Assembly: GCA_016865035.1 (NCBI GenBank)
Contig: CP018227.1
Span: forward strand, 186,001 to 250,000
Direction of reading: 5' to 3'
Source: Kordiimonadales bacterium IMCC3096
Lineage (GTDB): Bacteria; Pseudomonadota; Alphaproteobacteria; Minwuiales; Minwuiaceae
Length of the DNA: 64,000 nucleotides
Both the position numbers and the translations under genes were made by a program. Under the pieces are notes generated by a model. That model saw nothing but the letters and a program-made list of their open reading frames with translations. It had not been told where the DNA came from and made no database searches. Positions within the stretch are counted from its first letter, which is position 1. The number at the start of each line of letters is the position of its first letter. Below, in pieces: positions 1-8,977 of this stretch.

Positions 1-113
1 GCCTCGGCCGGGACCGAAATCAGTATGGCCATGGCGGTCAGCCCGGAAGCCAGCGCCGCAAACGCCGAACCGGTCAATAGCGTGCGACCGAACTGTCGAT
101 TTCCTGCGACCAT
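1..113 (-). CDS. N-terminus of an exported protein (partial; possibly TolC-type)
   Basis: Reading leftwards from an ATG at 113, 37 codons stay open to the window edge. They encode a basic N-terminus, a hydrophobic core (TAMAILISVP) and an AEA end that looks like a Sec signal peptidase site. The start overlaps the 3' end of the rhodanese gene by 40 bases, so the two are probably co-transcribed. In many alphaproteobacteria a pcm-type gene and a rhodanese are followed by a TolC-family outer membrane gene; that identity is inferred from context only, since no mature sequence is visible. Confidence 0.5.
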   Translation of the reverse strand, partial: MVAGNRQFGRTLLTGSAFAALASGLTAMAILISVPAE

Positions 114-409
114 AGGTCGATGCCTCCATGAAGGTTCGTCACGTTGTCATAACCCTGCTGCCGAAGCCACGACACTGCTTGCATACTGCGCATGCCGTGG
201 TGGCAGTTGAAGATCACCGGGCGGTCCATGGGTACCTCGTCACGCCGCTGCGGCAGGTCACGTAAGGGGATATGGTGTGCGCCTGCGATCCTGCAAAGAT
301 CCCATTCCCACTTTTCACGCACATCAACGATCAAGGCACGGGAGTCTGTCACCAGCGCGCGGGCTTCGGACGGTGTGATCTCCAGCGGCAGGTCCGTCCC
401 AGAACTCAA
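74..409 (-). CDS. Single-domain rhodanese-like sulfurtransferase
   Basis: A 111-residue protein covering one rhodanese domain. It has the DVREKWEWD segment near residues 29-37 and an active-site loop with cysteine, NCHHGMRS, near residues 69-76; the cysteine would carry the persulfide. The GGIDLW stretch near the C-terminus is also typical of the fold. It has no signal peptide, so it is probably cytoplasmic. Its ATG overlaps the end of the upstream methyltransferase by four bases, which indicates translational coupling. The physiological sulfur donor and acceptor cannot be told from sequence. Confidence 0.9.
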   Translation of the reverse strand: MSSGTDLPLEITPSEARALVTDSRALIVDVREKWEWDLCRIAGAHHIPLRDLPQRRDEVPMDRPVIFNCHHGMRSMQAVSWLRQQGYDNVTNLHGGIDLWSQEIDSSVARY

Positions 410-1056
410 AACACGAAGGCCTTGCGCGCCTCGAAACCCGGCAATACCGGTGTCGCGGCATCGAACAGCGGCCGATGGCCAACCACCCCGTTCTCCCGGC
501 GATAGAGCGTCACCACGCCGACACCATTGCCCCGAACGATGGCCAGCAGCTGCCCACCGTCCGCAATCTGGTCCACAAGGGCCTCGGGCACGCCGGAGAC
601 AGCCCCCTCGACCAGGATCAGGTCATAGGGTCCCTGGTCCGCCAGCCCCTTTGCCAGATCTCCCTCGACCACCGCCGCATTGGCGATCTGCAGGTCGGCC
701 AGAAGCTCGGTCGCCGTGGCAGCGAGATCGGGATCGGATTCCAGCGCAACCACCGTACCGGCCAGCATCGCCATTACCGCGCTGGCATAGCCGGTGGCAC
801 AGCCAACATGCAGCACCGTATCGGTCGGGCCAATCCCTGCGGCCTGCAGCATGCGGGCCAGCACCATCGGCTCCATCAGATAGCGCCCGTTGCCGAGATG
901 AATGTCCTCATCGACATAGGCGACGCCTGCCAGCGCCTTCGGCAGGAATTTCTCGCGCGGGAGGGTGAGCATCGCATCGGCAATGCGATCATCGGTCAGC
1001 CGGTTCGGTCGCAACTGGCTATCCACCATGGCCTTGCGTGCAGCCTGGAAGTCCAT
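406..1056 (-). CDS. Protein-L-isoaspartate O-methyltransferase family protein
   Basis: A 216-residue PCMT-family methyltransferase. The N-terminal part (AARKAMVDSQLRPNRLTD) and LPREKFLP are characteristic, and the SAM-binding motif VLHVGCATGYASAV lies near residues 101-114. Family members methylate isoaspartyl residues of damaged proteins using S-adenosylmethionine. The alphaproteobacterial group that sits upstream of a rhodanese and tolC is divergent from E. coli Pcm, and its substrate is less certain. The motif reads GCATG rather than the more usual GxGTG. It is the first gene of a leftward operon with the rhodanese. Confidence 0.85.
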   Translation of the reverse strand: MDFQAARKAMVDSQLRPNRLTDDRIADAMLTLPREKFLPKALAGVAYVDEDIHLGNGRYLMEPMVLARMLQAAGIGPTDTVLHVGCATGYASAVMAMLAGTVVALESDPDLAATATELLADLQIANAAVVEGDLAKGLADQGPYDLILVEGAVSGVPEALVDQIADGGQLLAIVRGNGVGVVTLYRRENGVVGHRPLFDAATPVLPGFEARKAFVF

Positions 1057-1208
1057 TTTCGCCGTCTCTCCCGCAACGTTGAGTGCACCTTGAGCTTCCT
1101 GCTTATAGTTCCCGCACCTGCGCCACGCAATGCGGCGGATCGGCGTTTGGCCATGCCGCTTGACCGCAGGGGCGTGCCCCGCATATACACCGATGCCCTG
1201 TCGGCTTC

Positions 1209-1282
1209 GGCGCGGTGGCGGAGTGGTTACGCAGCGGACTGCAAATCCGTGTACGCCGGTTCGATTCCGGCCCGCGCCTCCA
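1209..1282 (+). tRNA. tRNA-Cys (anticodon GCA)
   Basis: The 74 bases fold as a cloverleaf. The acceptor stem GGCGCGG (1209-1215) pairs with CCGCGCC (1272-1278). The anticodon stem GCGGA/TCCGT encloses the loop CTGCAAA with anticodon GCA at 1241-1243. The T arm is GCCGG-TTCGATT-CCGGC (1255-1271). The discriminator is T and the CCA end is encoded (1280-1282). It stands alone between the methyltransferase (minus strand) and the MATE gene (minus strand). Confidence 0.96.
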
Positions 1283-1357
1283 GCCGAACCGGCAGGCCTT
1301 CACCTTCGGACACGTCCCGCGCGCCGGATCGGCCTGCCGATTCGACCAGCGCGGCCG

Positions 1358-2755
1358 TCAGGGGTTCACGGCAACCACACCGGGCCGTTCGAACAGGCCC
1401 CACCTGCGGACGCCTCGCCTGCCGGCGCTGCAGAGCACCACGGTGGTGAGCAACAGCCACATCCCCTCCCCCACCGGCCCGGCCAGCCAGATCCCCGGCT
1501 CCCCCAGCAGCAACGGCAGGGCCAGCGTCAGCGGGATGCCGAACAGGTAAGGCCTGGAAAGACTGAGCAAGGCGGCGCGCCGGGCATCACCGATGGCCTG
1601 GAAGTGACTGGCGATCATCATCAGCGGTCCGGCAACACAATAGGCCAGCACGATCACCGGCAGGATGCGCGCCACCTCCGCGATGACGAGACGGTCACTC
1701 ACGAACAGTCCGCCGATCGGACCCGCAGATGTCATCATGATGGCCTGCAGCACACCGCAGTACACGAATGCCGTGGCGATCCCGATGCGCAGGCTGCTGT
1801 TGGACCGGTCGAACAGTCCGGCACCATGATTGTTCCCGGTAACCGTCTGCATCGCATGTGACAGCCCGAGCAGCGGCAGATAGGCGAAGGTCATGACCCG
1901 CGTGATGATCCCGTAGGCGGAGACGGTATCCGCATAGTTCGCGCTGTTGATGACCTGGAGCATCAGCATGACTGCCGCGGAACTCAGCGCCAGCCCGACG
2001 AAGCCCAGGCTCTGCGGCGCGCCCAGCGCCATGATGTCCCCCCAGCGCGCGCCAAGGGCCCTGCCGGCAAGGGCGCCGGGGCGGAGTTCGGTCTCGCCCC
2101 TCAACCGGAACGCCAGGATGATGGCGAACGCCAGCGCCTGGGCGAGAGCCGTGCCAAGCGCGGACCCGGCAACGCCAAGGCCGAGCTGAGCGATCAGGAT
2201 GTAGTTGAAGCCGATGTTGGCCAGGGAAACCAGCAGGCTCATGGATGCCATGAACCCGACCCGGCCCTCGTTGCGCAGGGCGTCGGAGTTGACGGAGAGC
2301 ACGAAGATCAGCGGAGACGTCAGAACCGTGATCCGCAGGTAGGTCAGCCCCATGCCGGCCAGGTTCGCATCACCGTCCGCCGCGAGATCGGTGACTGTCG
2401 ATCCGAACAGCAGGAACAGCACCACAAGAGCAGCGCTGACGGCCAGTGCCAGCCCGTGCGCACCCGCAAGGACCTGCCGCGCCGCTTCGTACTGCCGTCC
2501 GCCCAGATGCCGCGCCAGAATGCTGGACATCCCGCTGGAGACAAGGGTCGCGAGCGCCACCACCAGCATGTAGAGCGGAAACATGAGGGTGACCGCTGCC
2601 AGAGCCTCCGGCCCCACGAAGTGCCCCAGAAACAGGGCATCGACCACCGCCAGCAGACCGTTCATGCCCATCACCAGGATGATCGGCAACGCCGTCCGGA
2701 CGTAGATGGCCCCAAGGGAGCCGACAAGAAACGCATTCGTTCGGGAACCGGTCAT
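1358..2755 (-). CDS. MATE family multidrug/Na+ antiporter
   Basis: A 465-residue membrane protein with about twelve hydrophobic segments in two similar halves. The first half has the MATE-type opening (LPIILVMGMNGLLAVVDALFLG...GPEALAAVTLMFP). MATE proteins export cationic compounds in exchange for Na+ or H+. The ATG at 2755 is chosen over the open upstream frame because AGGAGG lies 8 bases before it and the transmembrane region starts right after. It is transcribed away from the MFS gene at 3006. The substrate is unknown. Confidence 0.88.
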   Translation of the reverse strand: MTGSRTNAFLVGSLGAIYVRTALPIILVMGMNGLLAVVDALFLGHFVGPEALAAVTLMFPLYMLVVALATLVSSGMSSILARHLGGRQYEAARQVLAGAHGLALAVSAALVVLFLLFGSTVTDLAADGDANLAGMGLTYLRITVLTSPLIFVLSVNSDALRNEGRVGFMASMSLLVSLANIGFNYILIAQLGLGVAGSALGTALAQALAFAIILAFRLRGETELRPGALAGRALGARWGDIMALGAPQSLGFVGLALSSAAVMLMLQVINSANYADTVSAYGIITRVMTFAYLPLLGLSHAMQTVTGNNHGAGLFDRSNSSLRIGIATAFVYCGVLQAIMMTSAGPIGGLFVSDRLVIAEVARILPVIVLAYCVAGPLMMIASHFQAIGDARRAALLSLSRPYLFGIPLTLALPLLLGEPGIWLAGPVGEGMWLLLTTVVLCSAGRRGVRRWGLFERPGVVAVNP

Positions 2756-3005
2756 GCCCGATGCCTCCTCATTCATGCTTCGCACAGGGAGAATGGGACC
2801 CGCATTACCATCCGCACGACGCATGTGAAGGATGACAGGAAACATGAACAGCAACGCTTCACCGGGACACGAATGTCAGCGGGCGGCAGGCGGTTGCGAC
2901 CTGACAGCCTGATATCGGTTACCCCCGGTAGTGTCAATCTCGTCGAGGGCGAGGCAGCAAGAATGCACGGGACGCTGGTCGGCGTTCGTCTCTATGCTTC
3001 GCCAC

Positions 3006-4226
3006 ATGAGCGCGCCGAACACCGATACATCCGCGAAGACACGCTGGGGCATAGTCTGGATCGCCATCGGCGCCGGGATCGTGTGCGGCATGCAGGTCGG
3101 CAAGGCGCCCCCGATGATCGGCGGTATCCGGGAGACCCTGGGCATCGACCTGGTCGGCGCCGGTTTCTACATGTCGATCATCAACGGTCTGGCCGTCGCC
3201 ATCGGCATCATTGCCGGAGTCTTCGCCGACCAGATCGGCCGCAGGCGCGCCGTAACCCTGGGCCTGCTCACCATCATTGCCGGGAACCTGACGGGTGCCC
3301 TGGCCGACAGCGCATCGGTCATGTATGCGTCCCGGATACTGGAGGCTGTCGGCTTCGTCAGCGTCGTGACAGCCGTGCCCGGCCTGCTGTCCGAACTGGT
3401 GACGCAGAAGGACCAGCGCAGCGCCCTGAGCGCCTGGAGCATCTACATGCCCGCCGGGTTCTGCGTGATGATGGCGGCCGCGCCCCTGCTGGCAAGCCAG
3501 GATGACTGGCGGCTGATCTGGTGGCTGAACGGCGCACTCGTCGCCCTGTTCCTGATGCTCTTTCTTGCCGCCACACGCGGAATCGGCGGACGCCCCCGAC
3601 AGGCCCGGTCCCTGAGTGGCCTGCGTGCCGTCGCCAGCCGCCCCGGACCCTGGCTGCTGGGCCTGATCTTCATGAGCTACACAACGCAGTGGTTCGGGGT
3701 GCTGACCTGGATGCCCACGATCATGGAGCAGGCCGGATTGTCGACCGCCGATGCAGGACTTGGCGTGGCACTCGTGGTGGGCGCCAACATGGCGGGCTGT
3801 CTCGGATCCGGTCCCCTGCTGAACTTCGGCCTTGCCCGCTGGAAGATCGTCGTCGCCTGTTCCCTGACCCTTTCCGTGCTGGCCTTCGGGATCTACGACG
3901 CGACACTCTCCCCCACCATACGGCTGCTGCTGGCGGCGCTGTTCTCCGCCATCGGCGGCCTGATCCCCGGCGCCGTGCTGGCCGGCGCACCGATGCACAG
4001 CCCGGGCGCGGGCAATATCGGCACGACCAACGGGGTCATCGTGCAGTGCACCAACCTCGGCTCCCTGCTCGGGCCGCCTGCTGTCGCCTGGCTGGCCGTC
4101 CAGGCGAGCGGAGACTTCGGTGCGGCCCGCTGGCTGGTGCTGGCGGCGGGGCTGACGGGAACGCTGCTGGCCTTCACCTTGCGCAGGGTGGAGCAGCGCA
4201 TGCAGTCAGCGGCCACAGCCTCATGA
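3006..4226 (+). CDS. MFS transporter
   Basis: A 406-residue major facilitator with about twelve hydrophobic segments. The loop 2-3 signature is visible as GVFADQIGRRRAVTLG, matching the GxxxDRxGRR pattern of the superfamily. The resemblance is to the cyanate/nitrate-like or drug-proton MFS groups, without a clear substrate. The frame is open further upstream; the ATG at 3006 was preferred because the first transmembrane helix follows shortly, although no strong Shine-Dalgarno is present (2994 is an alternative). Its TGA overlaps the ATG of the VWA gene, so the two are coupled. Confidence 0.82.
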   Translation: MSAPNTDTSAKTRWGIVWIAIGAGIVCGMQVGKAPPMIGGIRETLGIDLVGAGFYMSIINGLAVAIGIIAGVFADQIGRRRAVTLGLLTIIAGNLTGALADSASVMYASRILEAVGFVSVVTAVPGLLSELVTQKDQRSALSAWSIYMPAGFCVMMAAAPLLASQDDWRLIWWLNGALVALFLMLFLAATRGIGGRPRQARSLSGLRAVASRPGPWLLGLIFMSYTTQWFGVLTWMPTIMEQAGLSTADAGLGVALVVGANMAGCLGSGPLLNFGLARWKIVVACSLTLSVLAFGIYDATLSPTIRLLLAALFSAIGGLIPGAVLAGAPMHSPGAGNIGTTNGVIVQCTNLGSLLGPPAVAWLAVQASGDFGAARWLVLAAGLTGTLLAFTLRRVEQRMQSAATAS

Positions 4227-4942
4227 AGACACTCCATCACTGCGTCATGGGCCTTGCCATGACACTGGTTCTGCTGGCGCTGCCCGAAGACCGCGCCAGA
4301 GCGCAGGCATCGGTCGATGTTGCCATCGTGCTCGCCGTGGACGCCTCCACTTCCGTCAGTCGGGAGGAGTTCGGCCTGCAACTGGACGGCATTGCCGCGT
4401 CGCTGCGCCATCCAAGGGTCATCCGGGCCATCCGCGCTGGCGCGGTCGGGGCCGTAGCCATCGCCCTGGTCGAATGGTCCAGCCCGCACCAGACCTGGCT
4501 GGCCATCCCATGGACCCGTGTCTCGGATGCCGCGTCGGCTGACCGCCTGGCCGAGATGATCAGCCAGACACCCCGCCTGTTCGCCGACGGCGGCACGGCA
4601 ATCGGGGCCGCCATCCGCTTCAGCGCCAGACAGTTCCGGCATCTGCCGTTTCCGGCCGGGCGGCGGGTCATCGACATCTCCGGCGACGGCAGCAACACAC
4701 ACCTGCCCGACGTAACCGTGGAGCGTGACGCCGCCGTCGCGGCAGGCATCACGATCAACGGCCTGCCTATCCTCAGCCGCGAAGACGACATCGAGACCTA
4801 TTTCCAGAACCGGGTGATCGGTGGCAGCGATGCCTTCACCGAGATCGCGGTAGACTACGAATCCTTTCCACAGGCCATGTTGCGGAAGCTGTTACGAGAA
4901 ATCAGGAGCGATTCACTTGTCTCCGTGTTAGTCCCTGATTAA
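4223..4942 (+). CDS. DUF1194 / von Willebrand factor A-like exported protein
   Basis: A 239-residue protein with a signal peptide (MKTLHHCVMGLAMTLVLLAL, cut after ARAQA) and a VWA-like domain. Metal-ion-dependent adhesion site elements are visible: DASTS near residues 37-41, the threonine in DGGTAIGAAI and the aspartate in DISGDGSNT. This pattern matches the DUF1194 family, whose biochemical role is not established; VWA domains usually bind a protein partner through a divalent metal. The start is fixed by the ATGA overlap with the MFS gene. A periplasmic location is likely. Confidence 0.85.
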   Translation: MKTLHHCVMGLAMTLVLLALPEDRARAQASVDVAIVLAVDASTSVSREEFGLQLDGIAASLRHPRVIRAIRAGAVGAVAIALVEWSSPHQTWLAIPWTRVSDAASADRLAEMISQTPRLFADGGTAIGAAIRFSARQFRHLPFPAGRRVIDISGDGSNTHLPDVTVERDAAVAAGITINGLPILSREDDIETYFQNRVIGGSDAFTEIAVDYESFPQAMLRKLLREIRSDSLVSVLVPD

Positions 4943-4964
4943 TCATTTTCTGCGAAAGACGGGC

Positions 4965-5285
4965 ATGACTCGATTCTGGTTGTTCATGACGCTGGTCGGC
5001 ACCGTCATACCCTACGCATTCTTTGTGCCGTGGGCGATCGAGCACGATTTCAACATTCCGCTGCTGTTCGTGCAGAATTCCATGACGCTGGCTGATCGCT
5101 TCTTCACGGCGGATCTGGTGATCACGGGCGTCTGCTTCCTGATCTACATGCTGGCACGGGAACGGCGCAGACATGTGCCCTACTATGGCCTCGCCATCGT
5201 CGGGCTGCTGCTGGTCGGCATCTCCTGCGGATTGCCGCTCTACTATTATCTGGAGGAGCGGCAGCGCCTGAGAGACGCGGCCTGA
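4965..5285 (+). CDS. DUF2834 small membrane protein
   Basis: A 106-residue protein with three hydrophobic segments (about residues 5-25, 45-62 and 73-93) and a charged C-terminal tail. The layout, with a WAIEHDFNIPLLF loop between helices 1 and 2 and TADLVITGVCFLIYM in helix 2, fits the DUF2834 family of unknown function. It lies 22 bases after the VWA gene, and its stop overlaps the start of the VOC gene by one base (TGATG), so it is an internal member of the operon. Confidence 0.8.
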   Translation: MTRFWLFMTLVGTVIPYAFFVPWAIEHDFNIPLLFVQNSMTLADRFFTADLVITGVCFLIYMLARERRRHVPYYGLAIVGLLLVGISCGLPLYYYLEERQRLRDAA

Positions 5286-5674
5286 TGCGCAGCGGCACGG
5301 TCCTGCGTGTCGTACGCCCTACGGATGACCTCGCGCCCATCCGGCGCTTCTATGTCGAAGCCCTCCGGTTCCCGATCATCTACAGCTTCGAGGGCCACGA
5401 AGGATTCGACGGACTGATTGTCGGCGTGCCGGGGGCGGACCATCACTTCGCCTTCACCCGCAAGCACGGCTTCAGCGCCGGACGCGCTGCGACACCGGAA
5501 AACCTTCTGGTCTTCTATCTGGAGGACAGGGCCGTCTGGGAAGAGGCGATGACGCGGATGCGGGCGCACGGCTTCGATCCGGTCGAGCCCCACAATCCCT
5601 ACTGGCGCGCGAATGGCGCAACCTTCGAGGACCCTGACGGCTATCGCGTCGTGCTGCAGAACAGCGCGCCCTGA
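5285..5674 (+). CDS. VOC superfamily (glyoxalase/bleomycin-resistance-like) protein
   Basis: A 129-residue single-domain VOC protein. It starts with the usual strand-helix element (VLRVVRPTDDLAPIRRFYVEALRF) and ends with FEDPDGYRVVLQ, the common C-terminal signature. VOC folds bind a divalent metal and act as lyases, dioxygenases or drug-binding proteins; the substrate cannot be deduced. Its ATG overlaps the preceding stop by one base. It is the last gene of the MFS-VWA-DUF2834-VOC string and converges on pntB. Confidence 0.85.
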   Translation: MRSGTVLRVVRPTDDLAPIRRFYVEALRFPIIYSFEGHEGFDGLIVGVPGADHHFAFTRKHGFSAGRAATPENLLVFYLEDRAVWEEAMTRMRAHGFDPVEPHNPYWRANGATFEDPDGYRVVLQNSAP

Positions 5675-5704
5675 CCGGTCCGCCCCGACAGAGGCGCAGA
5701 CCCG

Positions 5705-7096
5705 TCAGTCGATGGCGCGCACGATCTCCTCGCAGCAGCCCTTGGCATCCGCAAACAGCATCATGGTGTTGTCGGCGTAGAACAGCTCGTTGTCGATGCC
5801 CGCGTAGCCGGGGCTGAGGGACCGCTTCACGAACAGCACTGTCTTGGCCTTGTCCACATCCAGGATGGGCATGCCGTAGATCGAACTCTGCGGGTCGTCG
5901 CGGGCGGCGGGGTTGGTGACATCGTTCGCGCCGATGACGAAGGCCACGTCGGCGGTCTGGAAGGACGAATTCACCTCCTCCAGCTCGAAGACCTCGTCAT
6001 AGGGGACATTGGCCTCCGCCAGCAGCACGTTCATGTGCCCAGGCATGCGTCCGGCAACCGGATGAATGGCGTAGACGACCTCCACACCCTCTTCCTTCAG
6101 CTTGTCGGCCATTTCCCGCAGCGCATGCTGTGCCTGCGCCACCGCCATGCCGTACCCCGGCACGATCACGACCTTGCCGGCATTCTTCATGATGAAGGCG
6201 GCATCGTCAGCGGAACCGGCCTTGACCGGCTTGTCACTGCGCGTCGCGGCGGAAGCGGCGGAATCGCCACCGAAACCGCCAAGGATGACGTTGAAGAACG
6301 ACCGGTTCATGCCCTTGCACATGATGTAGCTGAGGATCGCGCCGGAGGAACCGACCAGCGCACCGACGATGATCAGTGCCGTGTTCTCCAGCGTGAAACC
6401 GATGCCTGCCGCCGCCCAGCCGGAGTAGCTGTTGAGCATCGACACGACGACGGGCATGTCCGCGCCGCCGATGGGAATGATCAGCAGGAAACCGATCACC
6501 AGCGCCAGGATGGTCATGACCCAGAACCAGGTCGGATCGACATCAATGGTGAACACCACGATGGCGACCACGATCACCAGTCCGATCAGCGCATTCAGCG
6601 GGTGCTGGCCGGGGAAGGTGATCGGATTGCCGGTCATCAGTTCCTGCAGCTTGGCAAAGGCGATGATGGAACCGGAAAAGGTGATGGCACCGATGACCAC
6701 ACCCAGCGCCATCTCGATGCGGCTGCCGACCTTCAGTTCACCGGCTGCATTCAGGATGCCGTAGGGCTCGGGATTGTAGAACGCGGCAGCGGCCACCAGC
6801 ACGGCGGCGAGACCGACCAGGCTGTGGAACGCGGCCACCAGCTGCGGCATGGCCGTCATCGGAATGCGGCGCGCGATGACGGTGCCGATGGTGCCGCCGA
6901 TGACCAGCGCCACGATGATCCAGACATAGTTGGTCACGGCAGGGCTGATGATGGTGGTCAGCACGGCAATGGTCATGCCGATCATGCCGAGGACGTTGCC
7001 ACGGCGGCTGGATACGGGCGACGAAAGTCCCCTCAGCGCCATGATGAAGAGGATGCCCGAAACCAGATAGGCGATTGCGGTCAGGTTGGCCGACAT
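5705..7096 (-). CDS. pntB: NAD(P) transhydrogenase subunit beta
   Basis: A 463-residue membrane protein. About nine hydrophobic segments fill roughly residues 1-260. A cytosolic NADP(H)-binding domain follows, with VIVPGYGMAVAQAQHAL near residue 310 and the conserved DVTNPAA and YAGIDN motifs. Together with the two alpha-part genes it forms the proton-translocating transhydrogenase, which uses the proton gradient to reduce NADP+ with NADH. It is the last gene of the leftward pntAA-pntAB-pntB operon, 12 bases after pntAB. Confidence 0.97.
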   Translation of the reverse strand: MSANLTAIAYLVSGILFIMALRGLSSPVSSRRGNVLGMIGMTIAVLTTIISPAVTNYVWIIVALVIGGTIGTVIARRIPMTAMPQLVAAFHSLVGLAAVLVAAAAFYNPEPYGILNAAGELKVGSRIEMALGVVIGAITFSGSIIAFAKLQELMTGNPITFPGQHPLNALIGLVIVVAIVVFTIDVDPTWFWVMTILALVIGFLLIIPIGGADMPVVVSMLNSYSGWAAAGIGFTLENTALIIVGALVGSSGAILSYIMCKGMNRSFFNVILGGFGGDSAASAATRSDKPVKAGSADDAAFIMKNAGKVVIVPGYGMAVAQAQHALREMADKLKEEGVEVVYAIHPVAGRMPGHMNVLLAEANVPYDEVFELEEVNSSFQTADVAFVIGANDVTNPAARDDPQSSIYGMPILDVDKAKTVLFVKRSLSPGYAGIDNELFYADNTMMLFADAKGCCEEIVRAID

Positions 7097-7108
7097 GCCC
7101 GGTTGCTC

Positions 7109-7414
7109 CTACTTCTTCTTCTTTTTGTACATGCCCAGCATCCGCTGGGTGACGACGAAGCCGCCAAAGATATTCACCGACGCCAGAATGACCGCGAAGA
7201 AGCCCATGACCTTGGCGAAGGTCGAACCGTCGCCGCCGACGTCCGGCCCGACAGCCAGCAGGGCACCAACGACGATGACCGAGCTGATGGCATTGGTCAC
7301 GGACATCAGCGGGGTATGCAGCGCAGGCGTCACGGACCAGACGACATAGTAGCCAACGAAGATCGCCAGCACGAAGATCGCCAGCCGGAATACAAACGGA
7401 TCAACGGCTTCCAT
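7109..7414 (-). CDS. pntAB: NAD(P) transhydrogenase subunit alpha part 2
   Basis: A 101-residue protein with three to four hydrophobic helices corresponding to the membrane part of the transhydrogenase alpha chain ([19 protein letters not shown] is the conserved core). The split of alpha into a soluble and a membrane polypeptide is the usual arrangement in alphaproteobacteria. The C-terminus is a run of five lysines. It starts two bases after the pntAA stop. Confidence 0.96.
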   Translation of the reverse strand: MEAVDPFVFRLAIFVLAIFVGYYVVWSVTPALHTPLMSVTNAISSVIVVGALLAVGPDVGGDGSTFAKVMGFFAVILASVNIFGGFVVTQRMLGMYKKKKK

Positions 7415-7416
7415 GA

Positions 7417-8565
7417 TCAGCCCTCACCCTTCAATTGCGCATGAACCACCTGGCCATCGCGCGTCAGCAGCGTGCCGGTGACGGTTTCGTCTTCCCAGTC
7501 GATCTTCAGCTCACCGGATTCCTTGTCGATGTGCGGCGAAAGGAAGTTCCACAGGTTCTTGGCGAACAGCAGTGAAGCGTCGGCGGCAATGCGGCTCGCC
7601 GTGTTCAGATAGGCAACGATGGTGACGCCATGCTCGACCGTGACCTCGCCCGGCGTCGTCAGTTCACAGTTGCCGCCCATCTCCGCTGCCAGATCGACGA
7701 TGACCGAACCGGGGCGCATGGATTTCACATGCTCCGCCGTGATCAGGATCGGGGCCTTGCGGCCCGGAATCAGCGCGGTGGTGATGGCGATATCGGTCTT
7801 CTTCAGCGCCTCGGCAGTCATTTCTGCCTGCTTGGCCTTGTAGGCGTCGGACATCTCCTTCGCATACCCGCCCACGCCGTCGCCCGACTCCTCGATATCC
7901 GGGGCCACGAACTTGCCGCCCAGGCTCATCACCTGTTCCCGCGTCGCGGGCCGCACATCCGTGGCGGAGACCACAGCGCCAAGCCGCTTTGCCGTCGCGA
8001 TCGCCTGGAGACCGGCAACACCGGCGCCGAACACGAACACGCGGGCCGGGGCAATGGTACCCGCCGCCGTCATCATCATCGGCATGGCGCGAAGAAAATG
8101 CTCGTTCGCGTCCAGCACGGCCTTGTAGCCGGCAAGGTTGGACTGCGAGGACAGGATATCCATGGACTGGGCACGGGTGATGCGCGGCATCAGCTCCATG
8201 GCAAAGGCCACGATGCCCTTCGAAGCATAGTCGCCGACCTGTTCGGCGTTCTGCAGTGCCTCCAGTCCGGCAACCAGCACCGCACCGGACTTCAGCATCG
8301 CGGCCTCATCCGGTCCGCCCTCGGCCTCCGTCAGCGGTCGGCGGATCTTCAGCACCAGGTCCGCATCCCCCACGGCAGCGGCCGCATCACTCGCGATCTC
8401 GGCACCCGCCGCCCTGAACATGTCGTCCGTCAGACCGCAGGCTTTGCCCGCCCCCGTCTCGATGACGACCGTGGCGCCAAGGCCAGTGAACTTCTTCGCC
8501 GTCTCAGGTGAAATGGCAACGCGCCGCTCCAGCGGGCGGCGCTCCTTCGGGATACCGATTTTCAT
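7417..8565 (-). CDS. pntAA: NAD(P) transhydrogenase subunit alpha part 1
   Basis: A 382-residue soluble NAD(H)-binding subunit related to alanine dehydrogenase. It opens with [20 protein letters not shown] and carries the nucleotide-binding stretch [20 protein letters not shown] near residues 175-194; [18 protein letters not shown] is also family-typical. It supplies hydride from NADH to the NADP(H) domain of PntB across the membrane complex. It is the first of three tightly spaced genes, and lies about 100 bases after the small cytochrome oxidase subunit gene. Confidence 0.97.
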   Translation of the reverse strand: MKIGIPKERRPLERRVAISPETAKKFTGLGATVVIETGAGKACGLTDDMFRAAGAEIASDAAAAVGDADLVLKIRRPLTEAEGGPDEAAMLKSGAVLVAGLEALQNAEQVGDYASKGIVAFAMELMPRITRAQSMDILSSQSNLAGYKAVLDANEHFLRAMPMMMTAAGTIAPARVFVFGAGVAGLQAIATAKRLGAVVSATDVRPATREQVMSLGGKFVAPDIEESGDGVGGYAKEMSDAYKAKQAEMTAEALKKTDIAITTALIPGRKAPILITAEHVKSMRPGSVIVDLAAEMGGNCELTTPGEVTVEHGVTIVAYLNTASRIAADASLLFAKNLWNFLSPHIDKESGELKIDWEDETVTGTLLTRDGQVVHAQLKGEG

Positions 8566-8666
8566 GCTGTTCGACGCCCTGTCCGTCTGTGGCAGTGTCC
8601 GGCACAGCCGTCATGGCCGCCCGGTCGTCGTTCCGGATCCGGCATCCACCGGACACGCATTCGCGA

Positions 8667-8795
8667 TCAGACCAGGAAAATGGCCATTCCTGCCAGCAGG
8701 ATGACAGAGCCGATGATCGTCACCTTGGTCAGCGTGACAAACGTGCCATACATGCCCTTGTGCTGGCTGATATCCATGGAACCCGGTTCGTGCAT
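8667..8795 (-). CDS. aa3-type cytochrome c oxidase subunit IV (42 residues)
   Basis: A very short gene: 42 codons from an ATG at 8795 to a TGA at 8667-8669. The protein has a polar N-terminus (MDISQHKGMYGTF) and one transmembrane helix (VTIIGSVILLAGMAIFLV). This matches the small bacterial aa3-type oxidase subunit IV family, a single-helix accessory of the oxidase. A purine-rich AAGGGGG sequence precedes the ATG. In related genomes I recall this gene directly upstream of the transhydrogenase alpha gene, as here; the main oxidase subunits are not in the window. Confidence 0.8.
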   Translation of the reverse strand: MHEPGSMDISQHKGMYGTFVTLTKVTIIGSVILLAGMAIFLV

Positions 8796-8977
8796 CGCCT
8801 GCCCCCTTGAAACAGTGACTCTCGCCCGAATGTGCCGCTATCGGCATCGGAGCGACTCATTTTCCTGCGTCCCCTGACGCGGCACGCAACATAGAGAAGT
8901 CGCGGGACGGCGGCAATCACCCGACTGCGGCAAAATCAGCGCACCTTGCGACACGCCCGGCGGTGCGGAACGGCAGC

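Noticed and set aside
1079-1109. Promoter before tRNA-Cys (TTGAGT with TATAGT)
   Set aside because: The spacer is 19 bases and the boxes are weak, so it was not listed as a feature.
6035-7444. Long plus-strand frame over the transhydrogenase genes
   Set aside because: Antisense to pntB and pntAB, with His/Asp-rich composition typical of shadow frames.
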